From contig NZ_PJAT01000107.1 in NCBI RefSeq assembly GCF_002836715.1, forward strand, positions 31,880-95,879: DNA of 64,000 bases, in the 5' to 3' direction. Both the position numbers and the translations under genes were made by a program. Under the pieces are notes generated by a model. That model was not told where the DNA came from and made no database searches. It worked only from the letters and a program-made list of their open reading frames with translations. Source of the DNA: Psychrobacter sp. 4Dc. GTDB lineage: Bacteria; Pseudomonadota; Gammaproteobacteria; Pseudomonadales; Moraxellaceae. Of the stretch, positions 10,025 through 19,025 are shown in pieces (the stretch's first letter is position 1; each line of letters starts with the position of its first letter).

Positions 10025-10066
10025 ATAAGTGCAAAAAAATATGGTTTTTGACTCTAAAATAACTCT

Positions 10067-11341
10067 CTAACGACTCCGAAGATTATCTATATAATCTGCC
10101 CAATCTTGCATCATCTGTACCCTAGTATCGATTTCATCGAGTCTGTTGTAAGCCCCGCCATGTGTGTCTTTGATTCGATGACCTAGCTGTAGTTCTGTGA
10201 CGATGTCAGAATAGCGTAGCTCAGGCTGTTCCATAAGCAAGGTTTTAGCCGATGCTCGAAATCCATGCGCACATTGCACGTCTTTATATCCAAGTCGGTG
10301 GAATATCTGTACCAACGTCGCCTTACTGATATAGGCATTGCTTGAACCGCGCATCGACGCAAATACATGTTCCTTATGCCCAGTAATTGATTGGATGTTT
10401 CGTAATCGCGCGATTACTTGTGTGGCTAAAGGAACAACTAAGTGCGAGACCATATCGTCACGACCTTCGCCTTTGGTCGGGGAGAATGCCCATGTATTGT
10501 TGTCCCAATCAATGTCACCCCAACGCATTGAGCGCAGATCGATGCTACGTACAAACACGTAAGGTAATAAGTTCATCGCCTCTAATGTAATCTTACTTGC
10601 ACCTCTAAAATTCGACATATCCTTTAAGAGAGTCGCAAATTGGTCTGGCTTGGTGATGGCAGGCAAGTGATTGCCTGAATTGGCAGGTGCAAGCTCACCA
10701 CGGGTATCAATTGCCACATTTCTATCGCACAACCCTCGAGCAACAGCGAATGAAAATACCTTTTCAGTATACAGACGAGTGCTTGCACCAACGAAAGTCG
10801 CTTGGTTTTCATTGTTTTGAATCGACTCACACACACTTAGTATCATCTCGCTGGTGATATCGTCCATTCTTAAATCACCAATTTCTTGGCACATATATCC
10901 TAGGCATAAATCCCAGAACTTAAGGGTTGACTCACTGTATGACGGTTTTTTAGATTTACTTTGATTGCGACCTGCTGTTTTGTGTTCTCGCCATGCTTGA
11001 GCAATGTCATAAAATGGTGCGTTTTTTAGGTGAGTATATTTATTGGTTTGCTCTTTTTGCTGAATAGCTTTAGGGTCAGAGCCTTTTGCGACCATATCAA
11101 GAATGGTGTCTGCTTTATACTTAACCTCATGGAAACTGACATCCTCAATCTTACCCAACATCATCCTAGGACGTTTGCCCTCGATATGCGGATGGGAATA
11201 ACGTAAGTAGTATTCCTTTTTGCCATTTGGATAAATACGCAGACTTAGGCCAGCCACACCTGAGATACTGACAGAATAATCTTTGTCTCGGCATTCAAGC
11301 TTATTGATATCGTTTGCAGTGTCGATAGCCATAATGTACAT
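10067..11341 (-). CDS. Tyrosine recombinase/phage-type integrase
   Basis: Site-specific recombinase of 424 residues with a P4-integrase-like N-terminus (SGVAGLSLRIYPNGKKEYYLRY resembles the DUF4102 arm-binding domain). The catalytic set is complete: Arg in DLRSMRW, HxxR at 358-361 (HGFR), His387 in LGHR and the nucleophile Tyr397 in GGAYNR. It is therefore probably active, or only recently inactive. No tRNA gene was found next to it, and no excisionase or phage structural gene follows, so it appears to be the remaining end of an integrated element. The start at 11339-11341 is weakly supported; an ATG three codons in is equally possible. Confidence 0.92.
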   Translation of the reverse strand: MYIMAIDTANDINKLECRDKDYSVSISGVAGLSLRIYPNGKKEYYLRYSHPHIEGKRPRMMLGKIEDVSFHEVKYKADTILDMVAKGSDPKAIQQKEQTNKYTHLKNAPFYDIAQAWREHKTAGRNQSKSKKPSYSESTLKFWDLCLGYMCQEIGDLRMDDITSEMILSVCESIQNNENQATFVGASTRLYTEKVFSFAVARGLCDRNVAIDTRGELAPANSGNHLPAITKPDQFATLLKDMSNFRGASKITLEAMNLLPYVFVRSIDLRSMRWGDIDWDNNTWAFSPTKGEGRDDMVSHLVVPLATQVIARLRNIQSITGHKEHVFASMRGSSNAYISKATLVQIFHRLGYKDVQCAHGFRASAKTLLMEQPELRYSDIVTELQLGHRIKDTHGGAYNRLDEIDTRVQMMQDWADYIDNLRSR

Positions 11342-11425
11342 CCGTCATATGATAATTAAGGTTAATGATAGGTTTATGATTAATGACTTATAAAAAGTCT
11401 CTTCTGTAGAAAACTATAGAATTAT

Positions 11426-11458
11426 TGGACACTGTCATGGACACTGTCATGGACACTG
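11426..11458. repeat. 12-bp direct repeats upstream of the integrase
   Basis: The unit tggacactgtca occurs at 11426-11437 and 11438-11449 and again as tggacactg at 11450-11458, about 85 nt upstream of the integrase start. Short tandem repeats next to an integrase gene can be arm-type integrase sites or part of an attachment site; this is inference. Confidence 0.75.
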
Positions 11459-12148
11459 GTATTCGTTATTATTATTAGTAAATCCTTATATAATAATACT
11501 TTTAATATTAAATTATCCCCAAGGTTCACTTGGGGATAATTATAGCATAGTGGCCAAATAGTGAGTAGGCCATACGCTGAATGGGTTACACGGCATTTCT
11601 ACCAGTTATTTCGATACATAGTTAAATGCGATTATCGTTTCCATGATTGATTCGGCAAGGAGTTGAGCATATTCTCTACAAAACACATGCTCCTGTACTC
11701 GCACAGAATATAAAAATCAGGGTCATAGTACTGTTCTGTGCAAATTTAGAATGCACCAATTTTGAGGGGTTTATAGAAAATATATAACGAAAGGCTGAAT
11801 ATATTAAAAAATATCAATAGATAGCTCATTCATCTTAAAAATAGCTTGGTAACAATAAATAGAGGGCTACTGTTTGTGGGTAGATAAGATTTATCGCTAC
11901 GCAAAAGAGAATAGAGTCAGTTCTAATGATTTAACAGTCTGTCTATGATTTAAATTTGAAATGTTATACGTGGTGACTTGGCATAGTGATTGAAGGCTAG
12001 ATAAGATTAGAAATATTCGAAGGAGTTATAAAGTCTGGCTGATTTTTTGCAATTAGATATAGGTTGGTAATATTAGTTGATATCTAGCCACACAAACGAT
12101 GGTTATCAAAAATAGGCGATTAGCATATCTATATTGAAGACTTAGTCA

Positions 12149-12178
12149 ACAGATACAGATACAGATACAGATACAGAT
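12149..12178. repeat. Hexanucleotide tandem repeat (acagat x5)
   Basis: Five exact head-to-tail copies of acagat in the non-coding stretch. It is a simple-sequence tract likely to vary in copy number by slippage. No reading frame or promoter that it could switch is visible. Confidence 0.85.
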
Positions 12179-12669
12179 AATAAATAAACTATCGCAGACG
12201 AATAGCCATGATCATATCAAATAAAAAGCTAATAACGTATTTGGACGTAGCCATTAGTATTTTAGCGAAGCATAGAATATTAATGGCTAATCATATAGAG
12301 CATGCAAATTTCAACGCCTAATAAATCGTTAGGTGACCGATGCAATAATATACCTGTCAGAGATGTTTAGAAGTAAAACTGATCAAGCGTGAACTATCAT
12401 CCAAAAGATTCGGTTGAATTAACAGGACAGAGTTAGTCGGTGAGAGCTAAATAGTTTGGTAGGATGTTTATACCTAGCAGTATCAGAAATGTATGATCGT
12501 CATGATTCTATAGTTAGTAAGGCTTAAACCTACGACCTAATAGACCTTATTTAACATAATATACATTATGCGAAAACAAACCAACGGTTTTAGTAGTTAG
12601 GCGAAAAACCATTTATACCATGTCATTCTGATACCTTAACTCGGATTTGATATTAGTTATAGACTTTTA

Positions 12670-13161
12670 CTAACGACAATTTTCAAGCAAATGCTGACGC
12701 AAAGTTTTGCCATCCCGATCTAAAACCACGTCTGCGACTTGGCAATTTTTATTATTGTCATCACATGACAACTCATAATAAACATCGCTACCTTGTGCCA
12801 AGCTAACCTGAACCAATCCTTGATCAGTTATTGAAAACTTTTTGTCTTGCGTATAGTCAGGATCTTGCGAGTTCCAAAGTACATCGTAATCTATATTGCA
12901 GGACGTCTGAGTTTTATCAAAATATTCTTGCTCAAGTTGCATGGCTGCTTGCAAGTCAGCATCTGCGTATTGCTGCAACACTACAGGATGACTCATACCT
13001 TGATCATCCATATCTTGTTGGTACATTTTCGTGATGGTCGCAATCTTGATATTAGCCATGGCATTTTGTTTCTGATCTACTTTTGATACATCCGCTATAG
13101 CGTGACCGACAGGCATCAGTCCTATGGTCAATAGTAATGTCAGCGATTTATATGTTGGCAT
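12670..13161 (-). CDS. Exported protein of unknown function
   Basis: 163 residues with a Sec-type signal peptide: Lys5, a hydrophobic core LTLLLTIGLMPVG, then a likely cut after HAIA near residue 23. The mature part is polar, Gln/Asp-rich, with four cysteines (TSCNIDYD, YELSCDDNNKNCQ and the terminal ENCR), which suggests disulfides in the periplasm. I do not recognise a family. It stands alone, divergent to a lipoprotein gene 200 nt away, in the accessory stretch that begins at the integrase. Confidence 0.7.
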   Translation of the reverse strand: MPTYKSLTLLLTIGLMPVGHAIADVSKVDQKQNAMANIKIATITKMYQQDMDDQGMSHPVVLQQYADADLQAAMQLEQEYFDKTQTSCNIDYDVLWNSQDPDYTQDKKFSITDQGLVQVSLAQGSDVYYELSCDDNNKNCQVADVVLDRDGKTLRQHLLENCR

Positions 13162-13363
13162 TTTATTCTCTGCGAGCTTTTGTCCTATAAGTGTTACCGA
13201 CTATTACATCATACCTATATTCGGACTCTGCTGTATTATCGTATCATTCAGGTTTACTTACCAAAATATCGATTACATAGCGCTTTTATGGTATTTTTTA
13301 CCAGTTCCCATGACAATTTATAGTGATGTTTCTTTCGCTAATAACTGTGCTAAGGATGATTTT

Positions 13364-14032
13364 ATGATGACATTACCTGCTTTTTTTAAGGAAAAATCTG
13401 CGACATTAGCCTTTAGTAGTTTTTTGCTATTCACGCTAGCTGCGACGGGTTGTCAGTCTGCTTCTGAGTCCAGCGAAGCCATTGTATCTCAGCCAACCAG
13501 TAGCTCATCAACACCTAGTAATGCTGATATCAGTCAGCAAACCCTTAGACAGCAAGCGTTACGTATACAGCGCGCACTGGCAAATAAGGACTTTTCTAGA
13601 ATCACTAATGACATCCATCCAACACGTGGCGTTCGTTTTTCGATGTACGCTTATGTACGGCCTGAGTCAGATAAAGTCTTTAGCCGCGGGCAATTTGCAC
13701 AGTATTTACAGCAGTCTAACATTCAATTTACTTGGGGCAAAAAAGACGGTACTGGCGACCTATTGGTAACGCCGTTGCCTGCTTATCTGGATACTTGGGT
13801 GGGTGGCAAAAATTTCAATAACGCTAGTGTCAATGTCAATGAACTCAAAAATAATGGCAATTCTATCAATAACTTAAAACAGATATACCAAACATCAGAT
13901 GTTGTAGAATTTTATTATAAAGGCACGGATGAGTATGATGGTATGGACTGGCGAATACTGCGTTTGGTATTTGATGAGTATCAAGGCAAGCGGTATCTGG
14001 TGGCGATTATCAATGACCAATGGACGACTTAG
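13364..14032 (+). CDS. Lipoprotein of unknown function
   Basis: A start at 13364 is chosen because AAGGAT lies 6-7 nt upstream and the protein then opens with a lipoprotein signal: charged FKEKS, a hydrophobic core, and lipobox AATGC with Cys30. In-frame upstream codons reaching back to 13124 would bury this signal, so they are not used. After a Ser/Thr-rich linker the 222-residue protein has a globular domain containing KKDGTGDLLVTPLPAYLDTW and a DWRILRLVFDEYQGKRYLVA end. No known family recognised. It is probably anchored in a membrane facing the periplasm. Confidence 0.75.
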   Translation: MMTLPAFFKEKSATLAFSSFLLFTLAATGCQSASESSEAIVSQPTSSSSTPSNADISQQTLRQQALRIQRALANKDFSRITNDIHPTRGVRFSMYAYVRPESDKVFSRGQFAQYLQQSNIQFTWGKKDGTGDLLVTPLPAYLDTWVGGKNFNNASVNVNELKNNGNSINNLKQIYQTSDVVEFYYKGTDEYDGMDWRILRLVFDEYQGKRYLVAIINDQWTT

Positions 14033-14106
14033 AGCGTATAGAAATATTGCCCGACAACTTCTATAAGGCTTGTTTAAATTGGCAGCCTACTCTATCTGGT
14101 TATAAA

Positions 14107-14138
14107 TGCTATATATATTCAATTAAATATATATAGCA
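14107..14138. repeat. AT-rich 13-bp inverted repeat
   Basis: Arms tgctatatatatt (14107-14119) and its exact reverse complement (14126-14138) around caatta. It lies between the lipoprotein gene and the RhuM remnant. It could form a hairpin at the end of both transcripts, but has no U-run, so it is not called a terminator. Confidence 0.7.
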
Positions 14139-14168
14139 GCTTGTGCTACATGGTTTTTAGTATAGTTT

Positions 14169-14715
14169 TTAATGACAATCTTCGTCAGTTTTAAGCTCGG
14201 TGCTTTGGGCAATTTTTTTGATTAATTTTAGCGCTTGTTGTAGCTCGCTTGAGTTTTTATAGAAGCGCTGTTGATTGAGCGTATAGCCTTGTACTAAGTA
14301 GTCGCTGCGTTGCCCAACGCTCTAAATTGCACACCTTGATGAGATTTGATGCGATAGCCTACTGATATAACCACGTCTAAGTCGTAAAAAGTCACTCGAC
14401 GGTTTGAATTTGCAATATGCATTTTTTGCATATTGCAAATTCAGCGATTTTTTCATCTTTTATGGCATTGGCGATATGACGAGAAATGACTGATTGATCA
14501 CGACCAAACAACTCGGTCATTTATGCTTGTGACAGCCAGACAGTCTACTGCTCGAAACGTACATCTACTTGCGCCTTTCCATCAGCACTTTCATAGATTT
14601 CTACTTTTGCCACATCATCACTTATAGTGTTAACCACCTCAGCTTCCCCAATTCCAATATGCTTATGCTGTCTTGAATACAGTTTACTGTCACCATCTCT
14701 ATAAATATCACTCAT
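14169..14715 (-). pseudogene. Decayed RhuM-family gene
   Basis: The minus strand reads MSDIYRDGDSKLYSRQ..., then VEIYESADGKAQVDVRFEQ, stop, TVWLSQA, stop, MTELFGRDQSVISRHI, all in one frame. TAG and TAA stand where the family has Glu and Gln. After a frameshift near 14435 it continues NMQKMHIANS and VTFYDLDVVISVGYRIKSHQ. A second shift leads to YLVQGYTLNQQRFYKNSSEL and ends at 14169. These are hallmark segments of the RhuM (virulence protein/Bro-like) family, usually about 330 residues; only about 180 remain. The start overlaps the mtfA stop as ATGA. RhuM proteins are of unclear function and common on islands. Confidence 0.85.
14406..14442. repeat. 16-bp perfect inverted repeat in the RhuM remnant
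   Basis: Arms at 14406-14421 (gaatttgcaatatgca) and 14427-14442 are exact complements with a ttttt spacer. It coincides with the family segment MQKMHIAN and with the frameshift point, so misalignment at the hairpin may have caused the indel. Confidence 0.8.
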
Positions 14716-15455
14716 AACGGCGTCTGACGAAAGAATTTCACCATAATCTGATAAACGTCAGGATAAGCATCGACCAGCTTTTGCGGCGTTTCAAAAAACA
14801 CTTCACTGAGTACCGAAAAAAACTCAGCAGGATTGGTTGCTCCATAACGATCAAGCCCTGACTTGCGATGTGTTTGAAAATCTTCAAAATCGCGACTCAT
14901 AATCTGAGTCCAGTTTGCAGGATCCATATCAGGTTGCATCGGTGGAAAACCATTGGCGCGGCCGTTCATCATATCGAGCTTATGTACAAATTCATGAATG
15001 ACAACGTTGTGTCCGTCACGTTCGCCTGAGTGCTTGGCATCTTTCCATGAAAGAATAACAGGCCCTCGCAGCCATGCTTCTCCGCTACGGTGCTGAGTGC
15101 CTTCATGGACGATACCAAACTCATCCACCGTGGTGCTGTTGCTTTTGTACGAGCCCATATAAATAATGATGGATAACCAACCAGCATACCAATCAAGGCC
15201 TAAGTTCAAGATCGGCAAACACGCTTGCAGTGCGATAGACTGTCTGACAGCATCGGTAATCTCAAAACCTTGTGCGCCTGTGATGGACTTATTAGCCAAA
15301 AACAATGTCGCGAGCTCAAATAAATGCGTCATCTCGTCAACACTCAATCTGTCGAGTATCACGATACGCTCAGCCGCTTGCATCCAATCGGCATGGGTAA
15401 ACTCGCTATTGTCTAATATACGCTGTTCACGCCAGTCTTTTATGATACCAAACAT
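14712..15455 (-). CDS. mtfA: MtfA-like zinc metallopeptidase (M90 family)
   Basis: 247 residues. Zinc-peptidase motif HEFVH at 154-158 with a third ligand candidate Glu211 in NPAEFFSVLSEVFFE; the SWKDAKHSGERDGHNVVIHEF block is characteristic of the Mlc titration factor A family. In E. coli MtfA binds the glucose repressor Mlc and has aminopeptidase activity; no mlc or ptsG is in this window, so that role is not implied here. Cytosolic, no signal peptide. Its TGA overlaps the start of the RhuM remnant by ATGA, so that remnant was once translationally coupled to it. Confidence 0.93.
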   Translation of the reverse strand: MFGIIKDWREQRILDNSEFTHADWMQAAERIVILDRLSVDEMTHLFELATLFLANKSITGAQGFEITDAVRQSIALQACLPILNLGLDWYAGWLSIIIYMGSYKSNSTTVDEFGIVHEGTQHRSGEAWLRGPVILSWKDAKHSGERDGHNVVIHEFVHKLDMMNGRANGFPPMQPDMDPANWTQIMSRDFEDFQTHRKSGLDRYGATNPAEFFSVLSEVFFETPQKLVDAYPDVYQIMVKFFRQTPL

Positions 15456-15538
15456 AATTTTCTATCCTTAAACCTTACGACATTGAAATAACTCAGCCTA
15501 GCATGCACTCACTTGCCACAAATATACCAATATCGTTA

Positions 15539-16111
15539 TTAAGAAGACTTTATGGCATCCAACTGTACTCCAACCACACGAAGTGCCATCGTCTTCCAAT
15601 CTAGCTCCAGTTCATCGGCGAACACAACATGGTGACTGATACTGACGTAACCATGCACGATGGCCCAGATATCTAACGCTATTTGCCGACGTTCCGTCAT
15701 GCTAGCATCTTCTGATAAATAAGAACCTGCGACCCGAACCAACTTCGAAAACGCGCTATCTCTTGCTGCAATGGCCTCGATTGAGGGCTGATATCCTGCA
15801 TCAGACTCCCCAAAAATCAGACGATAGTGTGCTTCATATTTCTCGCCTACATTGAGATACCCTAGGCACGCCTCTAGCACTTGCTCTTTGTTTGCTCTAC
15901 CCTCTGGAATGACATCCATTGCTTCACGGACGAGATTAAACCCTTCTATGTACAGCGCATCTAGTATGCCTTGCTTACCTTGGAAGTGACTGTATATACC
16001 GATGGTGGACAGTCCTGCCCGCTTGGATATGGCGCGTACACTCAAGGCGTCCCCACCCCCTTCTAAGAAAAGCTCAGATGCAGCGTTTAGTATTTTGGTT
16101 CTGGCATCCAT
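15539..16111 (-). CDS. TetR-family repressor
   Basis: 190 residues from the ATG at 16109-16111, which has GTGAGAA upstream. An in-frame TTG at 16135 would add eight residues but lies against the operator. The N-terminal helix-turn-helix is clear: ILNAASELFLEGGGDALSVRAISKRAGLSTIGIYSHFQGKQGILD. The C-terminal ligand domain is of the TetR_C_33/WHG type (YRLIFGESDAGYQ, IWAIVHGYVSI). Divergent to a flavin monooxygenase and DUF2855 pair; a double palindrome in the shared promoter (16138-16171) suggests that it represses both itself and that pair until an unknown small molecule binds. Confidence 0.9.
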   Translation of the reverse strand: MDARTKILNAASELFLEGGGDALSVRAISKRAGLSTIGIYSHFQGKQGILDALYIEGFNLVREAMDVIPEGRANKEQVLEACLGYLNVGEKYEAHYRLIFGESDAGYQPSIEAIAARDSAFSKLVRVAGSYLSEDASMTERRQIALDIWAIVHGYVSISHHVVFADELELDWKTMALRVVGVQLDAIKSS

Positions 16112-16137
16112 TAGATTCTCACTATGTCTTGACAATT

Positions 16138-16171
16138 ATAACAGTGTTATTCTAGTATATAACACTGTTAT
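16138..16171. promoter_or_regulatory. Double TetR operator and promoter
   Basis: ATAACAGTGTTAT at 16138-16150 and ATAACACTGTTAT at 16159-16171 are each palindromic about one central base and are exact reverse complements of each other, with centres 21 bp apart (two helical turns). TTGACA at 16129-16134 and TAGTAT at 16153-16158 (18-bp spacing) form a plausible promoter for the monooxygenase that the operators would occlude. Confidence 0.85.
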
Positions 16172-16229
16172 GCACAAACAATTATGAATTGATTGTGTTG
16201 ATGAAAACTCAACTTAGAGTAAGGACACT

Positions 16230-17669
16230 ATGAGTATTCAACAGCTAGAAACGGATTATCTAATCATTGGTAGTGGCGCGGTGGGCATGGCTTTTGCCGA
16301 TGTGCTGCTCACAGAAACAGATGCTAATATTATTATCGTCGATAAACATCATAAGCCAGGCGGTCATTGGAACGATGCCTATTCGTTTGTCACCTTACAT
16401 CAGCCGTCGTCTTTTTATGGCGTTAGCTCACGTGAGCTTTGCGGCGGTATGATTGATAAAATTGGTTTAAATAAAGGCTTGTCCGAGCTGGCGTCAGGCG
16501 CAGAAGTCATGGCGTACTTTGATAAAGTCATGAAGCACACGTTTTTACCAAGTGGCCGCGTGAAATACTTCCCGATGTGTGACTACAAATGCGACGGTAA
16601 GTTTTCATCATTACTGTCTGATACCAGCTATGAGGTTGAGGTCAATAAGAAAATCATTGATGGTACTTATTTTAAAACTTCAGTACCAGCAACCCATACC
16701 CCAAACTTTGAGATTGCTGAAGGTATTAAGTTTGGCCCGTTAAATGATTTGCCGAGTCTAACCAAACCCCGTGATGGTTACGTTATCATTGGTGGCGGAA
16801 AAACAGGTATAGATGCGGTTTTATGGCTACTAGAGAATCAAATTGACCCAGACAATATCACGTGGATTATGCCAAGAGAGGCTTGGCTGATCGATCGTAA
16901 AAACACCCAACCCTCTCGTGATTTTTTCGTTCATACCATGGGTGCACAAGCCACTCAGGCAGAAGCGATTGCTGATGCTGAAAACCTCGAAGACCTGTTT
17001 GATCGTTTAGAAAAAGGTGGCGTATTAATGCGTCTTGATCCAAATGTGCGCCCTCAAATGTTCCATGGTGCCACCATTAGTAGTGATGAGCTCAAGCAGT
17101 TACGCCGTGTTAAAAACATTGTACGTAAAGGGCGCGTGACTCGCTTAGATACTGACAAGATTTATTTTGGTGAGGACAGCATTTCTACCACGCCCAACAC
17201 CATGCATATCGACTGCTCTGCACGGGCAGTACCAGTGACAGAGACTTACGATGTATTCAAAGGTGATACCGTGGTGGTGCAAACCGTACGTACCTATCAG
17301 CCTGTATTTAGTGCCGCATTTATCGCCCACATTGAAGCCTGTTATGATGATGAAACCATCAAAAATGAGTTGTGCCAAGTGGTGCCAATCCCAAATCATG
17401 ATACGGACTTTTTAGTTGGCCTTGTCAAACAAATGCAGAATCAGATGCGTTGGTCAAAAGAGCCTGCGCTACGTGAATGGATGATTAACAATCGATTAGA
17501 TGGCTTTACCAAATTGGTACGAGCCAGCGAAGACACGCCACCTGAAGAGTTAGCCATCCTTAAACGTCTAAAGGAAGCAGGACCAAAAGCCGCTGCAAAC
17601 ATGCCCAAACTCATGGGTGAAATCATGCAAATTACGGCAGCACGTCAAGCCAAAACTGCTAATGCTTAA
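16230..17669 (+). CDS. FAD/NAD(P)-dependent monooxygenase-like flavoprotein
   Basis: 479 residues. FAD-binding Rossmann motif GSGAVG at 14-19 with DKHHKPGGHWND following, which is typical of flavin-containing and Baeyer-Villiger-like oxidoreductases. A second nucleotide motif, GGGKTG near residue 190 (VIIGGGKTGIDAVLWLLE), would bind NAD(P)H. AAGGA precedes the ATG. It is followed after 38 nt by the DUF2855 gene, and the pair is controlled by the TetR operator. Substrate unknown; the DUF2855 partner is a ketoreductase/MDR-like protein, so oxidation of a hydrophobic ketone or fatty derivative is possible but is inference. Confidence 0.88.
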   Translation: MSIQQLETDYLIIGSGAVGMAFADVLLTETDANIIIVDKHHKPGGHWNDAYSFVTLHQPSSFYGVSSRELCGGMIDKIGLNKGLSELASGAEVMAYFDKVMKHTFLPSGRVKYFPMCDYKCDGKFSSLLSDTSYEVEVNKKIIDGTYFKTSVPATHTPNFEIAEGIKFGPLNDLPSLTKPRDGYVIIGGGKTGIDAVLWLLENQIDPDNITWIMPREAWLIDRKNTQPSRDFFVHTMGAQATQAEAIADAENLEDLFDRLEKGGVLMRLDPNVRPQMFHGATISSDELKQLRRVKNIVRKGRVTRLDTDKIYFGEDSISTTPNTMHIDCSARAVPVTETYDVFKGDTVVVQTVRTYQPVFSAAFIAHIEACYDDETIKNELCQVVPIPNHDTDFLVGLVKQMQNQMRWSKEPALREWMINNRLDGFTKLVRASEDTPPEELAILKRLKEAGPKAAANMPKLMGEIMQITAARQAKTANA

Positions 17670-17707
17670 CCTGATGACCATAAAGTAAAATAAAAAAGGA
17701 AATAACC

Positions 17708-18838
17708 ATGCAAGAATTTCAGACCAATAAAGCAAACCTAACTCAAGCTCGCCTACAAGAGACGCCTGTACATACCCTAGGTGATGGTGAAGTACGTGTC
17801 AAAGTTGATCGCTTTGCTTTTACTGCGAATAATATTACTTATGCAGTCATGGGTGACCAATTACGCTATTGGCAGTTTTTTCCGCCAAATGGTGACGAGC
17901 CTGAAAAATGGGGCATCATTCCAGTCTGGGGATTTGGCGATGTGATCGAATCAAATAGTGATACATTACCTGTTGGTGAGCGCTTATTCGGTTACTTCCC
18001 GCCCGCCAATGAATTAATCATAACACCCAAGCGAGTCACCCAAACCAGTTTACTTGATGGTAGTGTCCATCGTGCCGAGCTACCACCCGGTTATAATTTA
18101 TACCAGCGCGTCAATCATGAACGAGGCTATGACCGCGCTCATGACGATCAGCGTATGCTGTTGTTCGTATTGCACCTGACCTCATTTTGCTTACATGATC
18201 TATTGAAGGGTAATGATTGGTTTGGTGCAGAGCAAGTGTTGATTATCAGTGCCTCTAGTAAAACCAGTATCGGCCTAGCCTATGGCCTCGCTGATGATAA
18301 AGACGCGCCGCACGTTATCGGCCTCACATCAAACCGTCATGTAGATTTTGTTCAGTCAATTGACGCTTATGACAGTGTGCTTAGCTATGACACCCTTGAG
18401 CAGATTGATGCAACTAAGCCGACAGTTATTGTAGATATGTCGGCCAATACTGACGTGCTCAGCCGTCTACACAGACACTTAGGCGATAACATGCGCTACA
18501 CCAGCAATGTCGGCCTTACGCACTGGGACGAGCCACGTCATGCCGAAGGTATCATTCAAGAACGTAGCCAGCAGTTTTTTGCGCCCAGTCATGTACAGCA
18601 ACGTATGAAAGAATGGGGCCCTGAAGAGTTCAATAAACGCTCTATACACTACATCATGAATAGCACCGCAAAAACTAGTGCGTGGTTAAAGATTCAAGAG
18701 CTTGATGGAGTTAAAGGTTTACTGGAGGTTTATAAAGATATCTGCGAAGGTAAGATAGCCGCTGATGAAGGTTTGGTAGTAGTTATGGGTGACGATGAAG
18801 GTTTGGTAGTAGTTATGGGTGACAGTGAAAAAGACTAA
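17708..18838 (+). CDS. DUF2855-family protein
   Basis: 376 residues. Recognised as DUF2855, which has a medium-chain-dehydrogenase-like layout: an N-terminal GroES-like part (HTLGDGEVRVKVDRFAFTANNITYAVMGD) and a Rossmann-like part (QVLIISASSKTSIGLAYGLADDK). Family members are usually next to a flavin monooxygenase, as here; biochemical function is not established. GGAAATAACC precedes the ATG. The C-terminus carries a perfect 30-bp in-frame duplication, repeating DEGLVVVMGD twice before SEKD and the stop. Confidence 0.88.
   Translation: MQEFQTNKANLTQARLQETPVHTLGDGEVRVKVDRFAFTANNITYAVMGDQLRYWQFFPPNGDEPEKWGIIPVWGFGDVIESNSDTLPVGERLFGYFPPANELIITPKRVTQTSLLDGSVHRAELPPGYNLYQRVNHERGYDRAHDDQRMLLFVLHLTSFCLHDLLKGNDWFGAEQVLIISASSKTSIGLAYGLADDKDAPHVIGLTSNRHVDFVQSIDAYDSVLSYDTLEQIDATKPTVIVDMSANTDVLSRLHRHLGDNMRYTSNVGLTHWDEPRHAEGIIQERSQQFFAPSHVQQRMKEWGPEEFNKRSIHYIMNSTAKTSAWLKIQELDGVKGLLEVYKDICEGKIAADEGLVVVMGDDEGLVVVMGDSEKD
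18764..18823 (+). repeat. Perfect 30-bp tandem duplication in the DUF2855 gene
   Basis: 18764-18793 and 18794-18823 are identical, each beginning gatgaaggtttggtagtagt and encoding DEGLVVVMGD. Being in frame and exact, it appears recent and adds ten residues close to the C-terminus. Confidence 0.95.
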
Positions 18839-18894
18839 ACTATAAAACTGGCTATAAAATTTATCGACTATTTGTCATTAGAAAAATGAAAATT

Positions 18895-18933
18895 AAAAAG
18901 CAGAGAGCCTTGCCAATAAACTCTCTGCTTTTT
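18895..18933 (+). terminator. Intrinsic terminator of the monooxygenase operon
   Basis: Stem aaaaagcagagag (18895-18907) and its exact complement (18921-18933) around a 13-nt loop, followed by more T residues. It lies 57 nt after the DUF2855 stop and could also serve the convergent GDSL gene. Confidence 0.9.
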
Positions 18934-19025
18934 TTGCTTTATATACTGACTACAGACATACGCCCTACTCATAATCTTTAAACTTAAAAACTTTTAAATT
19001 TAAAAACGGTAGTTTAAATTGCGGT

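Larger units (their letters stand above)
11342..12669. other. 1.3-kb region upstream of the integrase with no convincing gene
   Basis: AT-rich DNA with frequent stops in all frames. It holds a short direct-repeat cluster (11426-11458), a hexanucleotide run (12149-12178) and otherwise nothing I recognise: no tRNA, no intact ORF with a ribosome site, no insertion-sequence ends. It may be eroded island DNA. Confidence 0.6.

Noticed and set aside
11342..11460. tRNA attachment gene next to the integrase
   Set aside because: No cloverleaf or T-loop sequence could be found on either strand near the integrase.
12149..12178. CRISPR-like array
   Set aside because: Head-to-tail 6-bp units without spacers; it is a simple-sequence repeat.
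13124..13363. 80-residue N-terminal extension of the lipoprotein
   Set aside because: It would place the lipobox internally and has no ribosome site; 13364 has a good one.
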